IMG/VR virus record: IMGVR_UViG_3300044742_000079
Location: 1 to 26,024 of that record
Source of the DNA: a virus
Direction: 5' to 3' (one strand)
Length of the DNA stretch: 26,024 nt
Shown: one piece after another, positions 13,201 through 21,118 of the stretch
How positions within the stretch are numbered: the stretch's first letter is position 1
Layout of the letters: every line of letters starts with the position of its first letter
Notes under the pieces: generated by a model
What the model was told of the DNA's origin: nothing
Databases searched by the model: none
Seen by the model: only the letters and a program-made list of their open reading frames with translations
Position numbers and translations under genes: made by a program

Positions 13201-15481
13201 CGCCCGCCTCAAGATGGCTTCCGCCCGTAACCGTGAAGTCCTTCTCAATCGTCGTGTTCCCGGCACCATGCCTTTCCCGGCCCGGTTCGCTCAGGAAGCA
13301 GCCACTATCGACTCGTGGGATGATCTTGTTGAGTCGATTGATATGCGGGTAACAACAGCGGCTTCCGGGGATAACAGAATCCTATATGCCATTTCTTCCG
13401 GTCTTTTAGATGACGGTGACCCGACTAACACTGTAAAGCTCCGCAACAACCCCAATGCTGTAGATGAAGCCGGGGACCTTATCCGCACAACCGATCTAAA
13501 CGACCTTGGCCCCGACAAGCTCCCAGGGTTGGGTAGATTTACGGACCAAGAATACCTCAAGCCTTCTTCAGCGGCCCAGGTTGCCGACCGTACAGTCTCT
13601 TGGCTGTTCTCTCACCTAATGTCCAAGCCGACCAACTACCTTTCTCGTTCCCCCGCTTTTCGTCAATACTACTGGCGCAGGGTTGAAGAGCTAATTCCTT
13701 ACATGGACTCGGCTCAGCGGGCAAAGATGGTCCGTAATGCCGATGCTGCCCTATCCGTAGATATTCCCTTTATCCACGTCAATGTCCCGTCCGCCGATGC
13801 ACGCCGTATTGCCCAAGCGGCTGACCGTAGTGTCGATAATGCAACCCTTACCTTTGACGATATTGACGAACTGGCAAAGGCCCATGCCCTCGAAAACACC
13901 CGTTGGCTGCTATATGACCTCGCCAACAAGTCCCAATTCTTCGATCAGTTTAACCTTTTCTTCCCATTCGGCGAGGCGTGGAAAGAAGTTATCACCCGTT
14001 GGGGCGAGCTAATTGCTCGTCGGCCCTCTTCATTCCGCAAGCCGGTACTGATTACCCGTGAACTCTCACAAAACGATGTTCTCCCTCACCCTCCTGACGC
14101 TGAAGGGTTCTTCTGGACTGACGAGAACGGCGAAGAGGTATTCATTTACCCCGGTACAGGGTGGTTGAACGAACAGCTTATCGGTATTCCCGTTCCCTTT
14201 ACCGGCCGGGTGCAGGGTCTATCTCTTGCTACAGAAATCATGCCGGGTTTAGGGCCGGTACTCCAAATCCCCCTTTCCCACATCATCCCCAACAAGCCCT
14301 CATGGGATGCTGTATCCGAAATCATCTTCCCCTTTGGTCGACAGGCTGGCTATGAAGCTCTTATGCCGCCCGCATGGCGTCGTGGGGCCGAGACAATCAA
14401 CCGTTGGCTGGACAACGGAGAGGTTATTGCCACTTCTCCACAGTCCGATACAGCCTATGCCAACACTGTTGCCGATGTTATTCGTTGGGGTGTGTCCTCG
14501 GGCCAAATCTCTTTAGACTCACCCGACGAAATACGGGAAGCTCAGGCGTGGGCGCAGGAACGAGCAACACAGTTCTATGCAATCCGTACCGTTGCCCAGC
14601 TAGCCGGTCCTTTCCCAGCTTCCCCAGCGCCCGAATGGGTGGTCGAAGATGAGGACGGGCACGTTCTTATGGCTCAAGCACTTATTGGGGAATATCAAGA
14701 AATGGTGGCCGAGGACCCTCGTGGTGCTCCCCAACGGTTCCTTAACCACTACGGCGACGACCTTTACCCCTTACTTCAAGGCAAGTCGGTTTCCAACACC
14801 ATTGACGTACCGGTAACTATTGAAGGTGACAATTGGGTACGGGAGCATGGTGACGTGGTGGAAGAGTTTCCCTACGTCTATGGCCTCTTTGCTCCGCATG
14901 GTGGAGAGTTTGATTTTGCCGCTTGGACTCGTTCTATCGAGAGGGGGGACCGGACAACCATTGACCGGCTCGGTGGGAATATGGATCAGGGGATCAACAA
15001 CTGGATCAAACTGGCTAATGATTCCCGTGCAAGCCAACTCTACTATGCCGAGTTTGATGATCTTATTGAGGAACACGGGGAAGAAGCAGCAACCGAGATA
15101 ACCAACTACCTGCACGACGTTAGAGTACCCGAGTTAATGGAAGAGTTTCCGGGCTACCGTGACACCTACAACATTCCCCAAGGTTTGTCCCGTACTCAAC
15201 TCCAAACAACCGTTCTCGACCAACTCCGTGAGGCGGCTCGTGATCCCCGACTTCGGGACCTTGACGTGTCTAGCGCTATCCGCCGGTACTTTGAGTACCA
15301 TGATCAAGGCATCGAATTGGCACTTGAGCGGGGAGAGGCACAAACGTATTATGAGGCTGATTCTATGGCAGACTATCGCTCATGGTTAAGGGGTGTAGCT
15401 GCGCCTGAATTGATTGACCAGTTCCCCGATTTCGCTCCTGTGTTTGAGCGATACTTTGATCGTTTAATGGAGAGTGACTAA
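10253..15481 (+). CDS. 1742-aa giant virion protein (candidate internal or ejected protein)
   Basis: This is the largest gene in the window, about 20% of its length. It lies between portal and capsid, where short-tailed phages often place internal proteins that enter the cell with the DNA. No polymerase, protease or lysozyme motif was recognised. An N-terminal region (about 1-330) is Pro/Gly-rich with short helices. The middle has long helical stretches such as the one near WKPMTLLRVAWPIRVIAEEQ. A hydrophobic, aromatic segment near FFDQFNLFFPFGEAWKEVI precedes a stretch with PGLGPVLQIPLSH. The C-terminus repeats a short unit: VPELMEEFPGYRDTY near 1625 and APELIDQFPDFAPVF near 1717. A tape measure is less likely because it precedes the capsid genes and lacks long heptad repeats. 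Stop and next start overlap (TAATG). Confidence 0.75.
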   Translation: MSIDGITTGALARMVAANNTRYEAQSNLSASWMQRFATTAHATRAAQNASSLVSAYPWMKPSLVTALASFGISANDSTELAALAAAERSRTPTGWTRPGSRVNAATLAQRIKSPFKLNEQGIPIDALSQIPGYKTLDGQTPTPGFEQPSPTNVSDSGRYFSVGEQNYQYVNGRLQYTTGPRAGRPTVPATSPESFGFDPGSPEEMAQYQDLVQSGGLAALTTQRDAIVEGGLLVNGQVPVPGGNFPLRDILSFYQAIAPSQRQDYLDQLQTHADGIIDQYAGRTADESADRRQLALDNAPYGEARMLRGILELQDAIMRPEIQSNQAAGLTGAVLGGVGEAAKDTIRFTSTMLDTIPQEIQGSYRKLRNALLPGGPGTPNSGGLQAFNTIPSGGNPFAGASESDFGIAVENAVAGQGLSAFDFGNGFFRGSNTEIAAERYRREIYHGTTNGHVITIGRDVADVAPVKPNTLPYDLISGVIDASVYLADPASNAGFDNAIAGLRNARLTARTRSIAPHIADAELRSNPLARRMIQYFADEVNVGAVGTAEHQPGRIAQAWVESGRSIRPDIFMDLAIGAPGDYRYVENTLRSHLGVGISADGVRLPGRPSMAFSRNLGEHRLGQMMPARSIGESPTDIVSNIERWSRNFNASDEATYGLMERAMDAFTVRGRQVDDVGDLISRGGVPVPDQNAIFDIWSDMLNMGKEHLIQSGVPRPVAQDLTSGFIREVGDTGMFFLDETGQGNEIWSVMKNGEQVAMPGPQLISEYLSHNLPLPDARRIRRLSSSRSMLALTANENLPEAVRASVRELGGLNLWHSSKGDLRALGTLTEFAMNDVWKPMTLLRVAWPIRVIAEEQLRLSAEGLASAFNHPISYLSWLIGNKGNVDAYGNVFDEGMDSFADAMSHGTAGWAGGIEEGVRNNRWKVFARADDGRSRAYAFEINKLTNDPIARVLSDIKMGVADRRFNTINDVIEAGEEGGPLYAARLKMASARNREVLLNRRVPGTMPFPARFAQEAATIDSWDDLVESIDMRVTTAASGDNRILYAISSGLLDDGDPTNTVKLRNNPNAVDEAGDLIRTTDLNDLGPDKLPGLGRFTDQEYLKPSSAAQVADRTVSWLFSHLMSKPTNYLSRSPAFRQYYWRRVEELIPYMDSAQRAKMVRNADAALSVDIPFIHVNVPSADARRIAQAADRSVDNATLTFDDIDELAKAHALENTRWLLYDLANKSQFFDQFNLFFPFGEAWKEVITRWGELIARRPSSFRKPVLITRELSQNDVLPHPPDAEGFFWTDENGEEVFIYPGTGWLNEQLIGIPVPFTGRVQGLSLATEIMPGLGPVLQIPLSHIIPNKPSWDAVSEIIFPFGRQAGYEALMPPAWRRGAETINRWLDNGEVIATSPQSDTAYANTVADVIRWGVSSGQISLDSPDEIREAQAWAQERATQFYAIRTVAQLAGPFPASPAPEWVVEDEDGHVLMAQALIGEYQEMVAEDPRGAPQRFLNHYGDDLYPLLQGKSVSNTIDVPVTIEGDNWVREHGDVVEEFPYVYGLFAPHGGEFDFAAWTRSIERGDRTTIDRLGGNMDQGINNWIKLANDSRASQLYYAEFDDLIEEHGEEAATEITNYLHDVRVPELMEEFPGYRDTYNIPQGLSRTQLQTTVLDQLREAARDPRLRDLDVSSAIRRYFEYHDQGIELALERGEAQTYYEADSMADYRSWLRGVAAPELIDQFPDFAPVFERYFDRLMESD

Positions 15482-16323
15482 TGGGTTTTGGAGGAAATCA
15501 ACTCTTTACGAATCATCAGGGTAGTGGCACTAGCTTTGATGATTGGAGTAGTTCAAACGATGATACGGGTAGTGGAAATGACGATGACTTTAACACCCGT
15601 AACCGTTCTCAAGACGATAAGTATCTTTTCCCTGACAACGTCCAATACGGCCAAACCCCTCTTTCCGGCGTTCCCGGTCTAGGCCAAGATTACAAGTTCT
15701 TCTACTCCCAAGCCGACCTTTCTGCCCTTACTTCTCTTCCTGCCGATATGATGGCGGCGTTACAACAGGGTCTAGTAGCGGGCGGATTCTTAAACGGTGA
15801 CTTCCAGCTTGGTGCATGGTCGGAAAAGGTTTCTAATGCCTATAAGAACCTCCTACAGTTTGCAAACGTAAACGGGGTTCAGTGGCAAGAAGCTCTTCAA
15901 TTAGCCATCAACCAAGGGGGTAACACGGAGTCTGGATTTGGAGCGAGTGGTGCAGGAGGTTCCGGTTCACAGTTACCCCCACTCCAAATCCAGCTTCCAA
16001 ACGAGGATGATACCCGTAAGGCTTTTCAAAACGCTGCTCTTTCCTTAACTGACCGGGCCGACCCTGACGTTATCGACCGGCTTACCTCACAGTATCTCGA
16101 CTATGTGAGGGACCTTCAGGAACAGGATTACGCCGAACAGGTAAGTGTAGCCGGTGGTGGTGCTCCCCGATCAACCATCGAAGAACCTCCCACCCTGGAA
16201 ACTTTTACCGAGAATCGCCTTAACTCCCGAGAGGTTGTTGCCGCTAATTCCCGGGACGCTATGGAGATTCTGCTTGGTTCATTAGGCCAGCTACAGCCCT
16301 CTCAAAGAACGTTTGGGGACTGA
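15481..16323 (+). CDS. 280-aa probable virion protein
   Basis: The N-terminal 55 residues are low-complexity, Gly/Ser/Asp/Asn-rich (SSNDDTGSGNDDDFNTRNRS) and probably disordered. A helical part follows (LPADMMAALQQGLVAGGFLNGDF), then a Gly-rich linker (GFGASGAGGSGSQ) and an acidic helical C-terminal part with DRLTSQYLDYVRDLQEQDY. The start shares a base with the previous stop and GGAGAG lies 9 bases upstream. The place in a run of coupled genes between the giant protein and the capsid suggests a virion component, perhaps a partner of the giant protein. No family recognised. Confidence 0.7.
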   Translation: MGFGGNQLFTNHQGSGTSFDDWSSSNDDTGSGNDDDFNTRNRSQDDKYLFPDNVQYGQTPLSGVPGLGQDYKFFYSQADLSALTSLPADMMAALQQGLVAGGFLNGDFQLGAWSEKVSNAYKNLLQFANVNGVQWQEALQLAINQGGNTESGFGASGAGGSGSQLPPLQIQLPNEDDTRKAFQNAALSLTDRADPDVIDRLTSQYLDYVRDLQEQDYAEQVSVAGGGAPRSTIEEPPTLETFTENRLNSREVVAANSRDAMEILLGSLGQLQPSQRTFGD

Positions 16324-16327
16324 GTAG

Positions 16328-17428
16328 ATGGGAACATCAATAGCCGAATTCCCCCAAGCCTTCCAGTCGGCCATACAGCAACTTATGGCCCGCTGTCCTG
16401 GCGTCACGATCAACTCTGGCTTTCGGACAATGGACGAACAGCGGGCACTCTACAACGCTTATCTAGCCGGTCAGGGTAATCTTGCCGCTGCTCCCGGTTC
16501 TTCCAACCATCAGGACCCTAACCACGGGGCAGTAGACATTGGGGGAGATAAGGCTTGCGCCCATCGTGTAGCGGCTTCTCTAGGCCTTGGCTTTCCGGTC
16601 GATGGGGAGGATTGGCATATCGAGTTAATTGGATCGGCTACAGAGCAAACCCAAGCCAACAACACCAATTATGTAGCTCAGAAGGAAAACCCCCTAGAGG
16701 TTGCTAACCGTCTTCTCTATGGCGGGGTCGTCTTTGATATGGACGATCCAGAAGCCAACAAAGCGGCGGTCACTCAACAGACAACCGGTCAAGTCCCCGC
16801 CGACGAACCAGCCTCAGGTTTAGCGGCACCACAACCCGGTTTGGTTCAAAGTGGTGGGGCCGTTACCCCCATGCCAACCATTCTTGCCACTCTTGCTGCA
16901 GCCGGGTTTTCCGGCGATGCGCTTGTCACTGCTGCTGCTGTTGTTATGGCTGAGTCCGGTGGTATCCCTAACCGTCCCGGTCCAATCATTCCCCCCGACG
17001 GTGATCTCGGGCAACCGCTTGGTTGGTTCCAGATTCGTGAAGCCTTCTCCCAAAATGGTACGGGGGGATGGAGAGATAGGGCACAACTGTATGACCCAGC
17101 CTTTAACGCCCGTGCAGCGTTCTCTATTTCCAATGGAGGCACCAACTGGCAACTGTGGGAAGCGTACACGAATGGGAACTATCAGCAGTATGTAGATGAC
17201 GCTCGTGCGGCTTTGGGACAAATGGGTGGGGTAATCCCCGGCCCTAACGCTCGTGACCTTCCCGCCTTACAGGACCCTAACGAACCGGCCGACCCAATCC
17301 AAGATTTCACAGACCTAACCGGCATGTTTAGTGAACCCGATATCAGTCAGTTTGAGAAGCCACTAATGCCTACACTCGGATCTACTGATGTAGCGGTGCA
17401 AGAAACCAAGCCGGAGGATTTGGTCTAA
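16328..17428 (+). CDS. Two-domain virion peptidoglycan hydrolase (M15-like peptidase plus lysozyme-like domain)
   Basis: The N-terminal domain (about 10-105) fits the D-Ala-D-Ala carboxypeptidase/VanY (M15) family: NSGFRTMDEQRALYNAY at 29-45, then SNHQDPNHGAVDIG at 59-72 and EDWHIEL at 94-100. Likely zinc ligands are H61 or H66, D70 and H97. Two extra residues separate H61 from D70 compared with the usual SxHxxGxAxD. The second domain (about 183-300) resembles a soluble lytic transglycosylase: AAAVVMAESGG with E209 as candidate catalytic acid, GQPLGWFQI at 228-236, and NARAAFSISNGGTNWQLW at 260-277. Together they would cut peptide and glycan bonds of the wall. Placement among virion genes suggests wall penetration at entry instead of lysis. 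The Asp/Pro-rich tail may anchor it in the particle. Confidence 0.85.
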   Translation: MGTSIAEFPQAFQSAIQQLMARCPGVTINSGFRTMDEQRALYNAYLAGQGNLAAAPGSSNHQDPNHGAVDIGGDKACAHRVAASLGLGFPVDGEDWHIELIGSATEQTQANNTNYVAQKENPLEVANRLLYGGVVFDMDDPEANKAAVTQQTTGQVPADEPASGLAAPQPGLVQSGGAVTPMPTILATLAAAGFSGDALVTAAAVVMAESGGIPNRPGPIIPPDGDLGQPLGWFQIREAFSQNGTGGWRDRAQLYDPAFNARAAFSISNGGTNWQLWEAYTNGNYQQYVDDARAALGQMGGVIPGPNARDLPALQDPNEPADPIQDFTDLTGMFSEPDISQFEKPLMPTLGSTDVAVQETKPEDLV

Positions 17429-18336
17429 TGCCTGTTGACCTGGGTGCCGCTGCTGCCGGTGGTTATGTTGCCATTATCCGCCGTGACTATCCTCAGCTTG
17501 CCGTATTCTTAGATGACCCTGAAATCGGTCCCCTACTGTTGAAGTTGGCGGCCCAACGTATTACCCCATCCCTCTTCCAAATACGGCTACGGCAAACCCG
17601 ATTCTGGCGAACCCATTCCGACACTACTCGGCAGTGGATAATGACCTCTGCCCTTGATCCGGCTTCCGCTAGACAACAAGTCAATCAGCGGATGCTTCGA
17701 GTACAGCAACTTGCCGGTCAACTCGGCGTGCATTTCCGTACCGGCCAGAACACGGCTAGGCAAATCGCTGACTGGTCTCTACGTGGGGACTGGAATGAAG
17801 ATCAGATGCTTAACTGGATTCTCCGGTTTGCCACGTACCGGGATGAGGGCCGGGACCAGTCGGCGGGCCTTGGTGCCCAAATGAATACTCTCCGAACCGT
17901 TGCCAACCAATTTATGATTAACGTGGGAGACAGACAGCTTTTTCGTGATGCTAGAAGAGTGGCGGGTGGGCAAGCTACCGATGACTCTATTGCTCAGCGT
18001 TATCGCCAATTAGCCCTTGACCGTTGGGCCGGTAATGATGTACTGCAAAACCTTATCAAGCAGGGTGGGAACCCGGCCGACTTCTTTGATCCTTACAAGC
18101 AGATGATTGCTGAAGAACTTGAAACGTCGCCCGAGGGTATTGACTTTATGCGAGATAATCGGTTCACGCCTATTACCTCTAACGTGCGGCCAGATGGCAC
18201 AGTCGGCCCAATGTCTATTACTGAAGCCACTAAGCATATCCGCAGCATGAACGAATGGGGCAACACACATCGTGGCAAATCTGAAGGGGCCACTCTTGTT
18301 AACACCTTGTCTAAGATATTTGGAGCTAGACGATAA
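17428..18336 (+). CDS. 302-aa probable virion protein
   Basis: The ATG shares its first base with the previous stop; GGAGGA 10 bases upstream is a good ribosome site. The protein is helical and Arg/Gln-rich. Residues 20-62 (PQLAVFLDDPEIGPLLLKLA, then LFQIRLRQTRFWRTHSD) form a pattern of an acidic helix followed by a basic aromatic TxFWR unit that I associate with repeated modules in large phage virion proteins. The C-terminal part carries TEATKHIRSMNEW and ends basic (SKIFGARR). It probably belongs with the giant protein and the 282-aa neighbour in an internal or tail-end complex. No catalytic motif seen. Confidence 0.7.
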   Translation: MPVDLGAAAAGGYVAIIRRDYPQLAVFLDDPEIGPLLLKLAAQRITPSLFQIRLRQTRFWRTHSDTTRQWIMTSALDPASARQQVNQRMLRVQQLAGQLGVHFRTGQNTARQIADWSLRGDWNEDQMLNWILRFATYRDEGRDQSAGLGAQMNTLRTVANQFMINVGDRQLFRDARRVAGGQATDDSIAQRYRQLALDRWAGNDVLQNLIKQGGNPADFFDPYKQMIAEELETSPEGIDFMRDNRFTPITSNVRPDGTVGPMSITEATKHIRSMNEWGNTHRGKSEGATLVNTLSKIFGARR

Positions 18337-19184
18337 TGGTCTTCGATAACGCCACTTGGGCCCAAGTCCAAACTCTTCTAACCCAATACGGTTTATCTTC
18401 CCTCGCCGATTGGGCATACGATATGCTCATCAACTCTAAAACCCCTGACGAGATTGAGCTTGAGCTAGAAGGTCAACAGGAATTCCAGACCCGGTTTAGT
18501 GGTATCTTCCGTCGCCGCCAAGCCGGTCTGCCCGCAATGTCAGTTGACGAGGCTCTACAGTGGGAGAAACAAGCTGCCTCGTTAATGCGCCTCTATGGTT
18601 TCCCTCCCACTTTCTATGATTCCCCTGACGACTTTCAGGACTTCATTGCACGGGACTGGTCTATTGTCGAGTTAGAGCAAGTTGCCACAATGGCCGCCGA
18701 GACTGCCGAAAATCAGCGCCCACTTCTACGTGAAGAGCTTTCACGCCTATACGCTGGACAGGGTATAGAAGAAGCTGTGGACGTGATGACTACCGGAGAG
18801 CTAGCTGCCTTTTTCCTTGACCCCGAGCGTGGACTTCAGGCAATCCAGAAAACCTTTACACAAGCCAAGCTGTCTGCCGAAGCTCGCCAACAGAACTTTG
18901 GTGCTCTTACTTCTGCCGAATCACAATCCCTTATTGACGCTAATGTTGATGTTGATACCGCCCGTCAACGGCTTGCCGAACTACAGCAACAGAAGCAACT
19001 CACAATGGCCCTTCCTGGTGAACGTGATGCTGGGATTGACCGTGAAGCACAACTCGGAATTATAGCCGGACAGGTTGAATCAATTCGGAAGCTTCAACAG
19101 GCTCAGCGCCGCCGTACTGGCGTTTTCGGTGGTTCCACTCAATTCGGTGGCACCCGAGAAGGGTTTGCACTCGGGTCCTCCTAG
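18336..19184 (+). CDS. 282-aa helical probable virion protein
   Basis: The start overlaps the previous stop by one base (TAATG). The N-terminus has LLTQYGLSSLADWAYDMLIN and IELELEGQQEFQTRFSGIF, followed by the basic RRRQAGLPAMSVDEALQWEK, an outline similar to units in large virion proteins of other phages (family-level recollection). The rest is long amphipathic helix, Gln/Glu/Ala-rich, with likely coiled coil near residues 205-255 (ARQRLAELQQQKQ; IAGQVESIRKLQQAQ). The C-terminal 20 residues are Gly-rich and basic. It is the last gene before the 239-base spacer ahead of scaffold and capsid. Confidence 0.7.
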   Translation: MVFDNATWAQVQTLLTQYGLSSLADWAYDMLINSKTPDEIELELEGQQEFQTRFSGIFRRRQAGLPAMSVDEALQWEKQAASLMRLYGFPPTFYDSPDDFQDFIARDWSIVELEQVATMAAETAENQRPLLREELSRLYAGQGIEEAVDVMTTGELAAFFLDPERGLQAIQKTFTQAKLSAEARQQNFGALTSAESQSLIDANVDVDTARQRLAELQQQKQLTMALPGERDAGIDREAQLGIIAGQVESIRKLQQAQRRRTGVFGGSTQFGGTREGFALGSS

Positions 19185-19423
19185 CTATACACTCCCTACC
19201 ACCAAGAGGCATGGCCCGTCCGTGAGCTATCAACATGGCCGGATGGTGAGCTAGCAGCTTGGGGTTCCTCAGTATTCTCCGGTCGAATACATGAGCGTTA
19301 GTTGCCAAAGACCGTGGACAGTCCTAGTAAACCTGACGACTTTGTGCTGTCCGCATACCCATATTGTCAGAACCAACCGGGCTAGTGAACCTGTTAGCTA
19401 GTCCGAGCAAAGGAACAGAGACA
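19185..19423 (+). promoter_or_regulatory. Spacer ahead of scaffold and capsid genes, with a 20-bp direct repeat
   Basis: This is the longest gap in the right arm apart from the control region. CATGGCCCGTCCGTGAGCTA (19210-19229) and CATGGCCGGATGGTGAGCTA (19234-19253) match at 16 of 20 positions, period 24. GGACAG 19316-19321 can pair with CTGTCC 19347-19352. TTGCCA at 19302 and TAGTAA 17 bases on make a weak promoter. A second promoter here would let capsid proteins be made in larger amounts. Confidence 0.4.
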
Positions 19424-19897
19424 ATGGCTGATGATGAATTGAACGATGACAGCGACCCACTTGAACAAGCGATGAAGGATGAATCCAACCCCCTTCGTTC
19501 GGTTGTTCGGGATTTGGAGAAGCAGATTAAGGGTAAGGATAAGGCGCTAAATACAGCTAATGAGCGAATTGAATCTTTAGCTGTTATTGAGCGTGAGACA
19601 GTTTTCAAGGAAGCTGGTATTCCCGATGAGGGTCCTGCCAAGTTCTTCCGAGCGAACTATCAGGGTGATTTAACCGCCGAGGCAATCAAAGCAGCAGCCT
19701 TGGAGCACGGTTTCATTACTCCCCCTTCCGATCCTGATACCGATGCTGGCCTAAATGCCGGTGACGGTATTGCTGAAACCACTGGTGGGCAACAGCCTGC
19801 CGGGCCTGACATTGGACAGTTGATCAGAGATGCCGAAACTCCTGAGCAGGTTGCTGAGATTATGTCTAACGCCGGTCTTAGTTCTGCTCCCCAATAG
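19424..19897 (+). CDS. Capsid scaffold-like protein
   Basis: I start at ATG 19424 because AAAGGA lies 9 bases upstream; the frame is also open from a TTG at 19364, which has no such site. The 157-aa protein is acidic and helical at the start (MADDELNDDSDPLEQAM), has a coiled-coil-like helix (LRSVVRDLEKQIKGKDKALN, then ANERIESLAVIERETVF) around residues 24-60, a Gly/Pro-rich linker, and a short C-terminal helix pair (IGQLIRDAETPEQVAEIMSN). This outline and the place 13 bases before the capsid gene are typical of scaffolds that guide procapsid assembly. There is no protease motif, so scaffold removal by a separate enzyme or by exit is left open. Confidence 0.75.
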   Translation: MADDELNDDSDPLEQAMKDESNPLRSVVRDLEKQIKGKDKALNTANERIESLAVIERETVFKEAGIPDEGPAKFFRANYQGDLTAEAIKAAALEHGFITPPSDPDTDAGLNAGDGIAETTGGQQPAGPDIGQLIRDAETPEQVAEIMSNAGLSSAPQ

Positions 19898-19910
19898 CTA
19901 GGGAAAGGAT

Positions 19911-20882
19911 ATGGCAACTAACACAACTGCTAACCAAACTGCTCATGTTGTAGCGGCTTATGATCAGGCGATGTATATGGCGCTTAGGCCCCATCTGCAT
20001 TTCGATCAGATTGCCGACGTTGAGCCGACAATGCAGACCCAGCCGGGTGCGGTGGTTACTTTCACCTTCAACTCGGACCTTGCTGTCGCTACAACCCCAC
20101 TAGACGAGTCCACTGACGTTTCTCCTGCCACCCTGTCATCGACTACCGCTTCTGTAACCATTCAGGAATACGGTAACGCTGCTGAGGCTACAGAGAAGCT
20201 TCTTGGAGTCGCTTTCGATGCGCCGCCTTTCGATAAGGGCGCTGCTGAGCGAATTGGTTGGAACGCTGGACTTTCCCAGGATGCCATTGCGGCTGCCGTG
20301 CTTTACGGTGGAACCAATGTGATCTACGGAACCGGCGGTACTACCGATCCAACCTCTACAGCCACAATCCAGACTGACGACATTATCACTGCACACGATG
20401 TACGTGTTGCTGTCGCCCGTCTTTACACCCTGTCTGTTCCTACTTGGTCGGATGAGTTTTATCGTGGGTATATCCATCCCCACGTTGCTCTTGACTACCG
20501 AGAGGAAACGGGTGCTGGCAACTGGCGTTCATTCGCTCAGGCTTTTGCTGCTTCCGGTAATGCCTCTACTATGATCAAGGGTTTCCTTGGCGAGTATGAA
20601 GGTGTTGCTTGGATTCAGACTCCCCGAGCGCAGCTTGTTGCTGATGCCGGTTCGGATAACGTTGACCAGTACGGAACCCTTATTGTCGGCCGTCAGGCTC
20701 TCGCTAAGGCGTACTCAAAGGCCGTGTCTGGCCCTCATCCGAATGTCCGAATTCGTCCCCCTGTTGACCGGCTGATGCGTTTCCATTCAGTTGGCTGGTA
20801 CTGGCTTGGTGGATATGGTCGTTTCCGTGAGGATTCAATCATCCGCATCGAGTCCTCTTCCTCAATCGGGGCTAACGTCTAA
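19911..20882 (+). CDS. Major capsid protein, N4-gp56-like
   Basis: The 323-aa product starts 6 bases after GGAAAGGA, a strong ribosome site. It has the outline of an HK97-fold capsid protein: an N-terminal arm (about 1-30), a beta-rich E-loop/spine region with VVTFTFNSDLAVATTPLDE at 48-66 and ASVTIQEYGNAAEATEKL at 79-96, long helical parts (AERIGWNAGLSQDAIAAAVL, about 110-130), and a C-terminal beta strand set (RLMRFHSVGWYWLGGYGRF). The text TIQEYGNAAEATEKL and the following aspartate-rich helix look like the N4-gp56 capsid family. The scaffold immediately upstream supports the call. No N-terminal prohead-protease signal is apparent. Confidence 0.85.
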   Translation: MATNTTANQTAHVVAAYDQAMYMALRPHLHFDQIADVEPTMQTQPGAVVTFTFNSDLAVATTPLDESTDVSPATLSSTTASVTIQEYGNAAEATEKLLGVAFDAPPFDKGAAERIGWNAGLSQDAIAAAVLYGGTNVIYGTGGTTDPTSTATIQTDDIITAHDVRVAVARLYTLSVPTWSDEFYRGYIHPHVALDYREETGAGNWRSFAQAFAASGNASTMIKGFLGEYEGVAWIQTPRAQLVADAGSDNVDQYGTLIVGRQALAKAYSKAVSGPHPNVRIRPPVDRLMRFHSVGWYWLGGYGRFREDSIIRIESSSSIGANV

Positions 20883-20905
20883 ATAGGAAAGGAGGTAATA
20901 CACCT

Positions 20906-21091
20906 ATGGCTGCCAACAACAACCCTACTCAGGGAAGTGGTCGGTCTAAGGCCGAAGCTGCTGGTGGTACTCATGTTAAGCCATCTGGAACCCCTGAAGG
21001 TGGGGGAGCTAAGCTGGACCCTGCTCAGACGAGTAATACCCGTATGAGCGCCGAAACCCCTGCCGAGCCACAGGTTACGACTCGCCACTAG
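20906..21091 (+). CDS. 61-aa disordered hydrophilic protein after the capsid gene
   Basis: AAAGGAGGT, the strongest ribosome site in the window, lies 8 bases before the ATG, which predicts high synthesis. The protein is fully hydrophilic with no predicted core (Gly, Pro, Thr, Ala, Lys-rich; GTPEGGGAKLDPAQ in the middle) and ends in a basic VTTRH. High expression beside the capsid gene suggests a virion or capsid-associated peptide, but it is too short and disordered to look like a known decoration protein. Function unknown. Confidence 0.7.
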   Translation: MAANNNPTQGSGRSKAEAAGGTHVKPSGTPEGGGAKLDPAQTSNTRMSAETPAEPQVTTRH

Positions 21092-21118
21092 AAGAAATTG
21101 CTAAACCAGTGGCGGTTG

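Noticed and set aside
10571-15343. Leftward and other-frame open frames inside the giant gene (for example 10571-10879, 12475-12867, 14771-15115)
   Set aside because: They are shadows of a continuous 1742-codon gene; no ribosome sites or recognisable products.
10253-15481. Tape-measure protein
   Set aside because: It precedes the capsid gene, lacks long heptad repeats and is not preceded by a frameshifted chaperone pair.
19364-19423. Longer scaffold start (TTG at 19364)
   Set aside because: No ribosome site; ATG 19424 follows AAAGGA.
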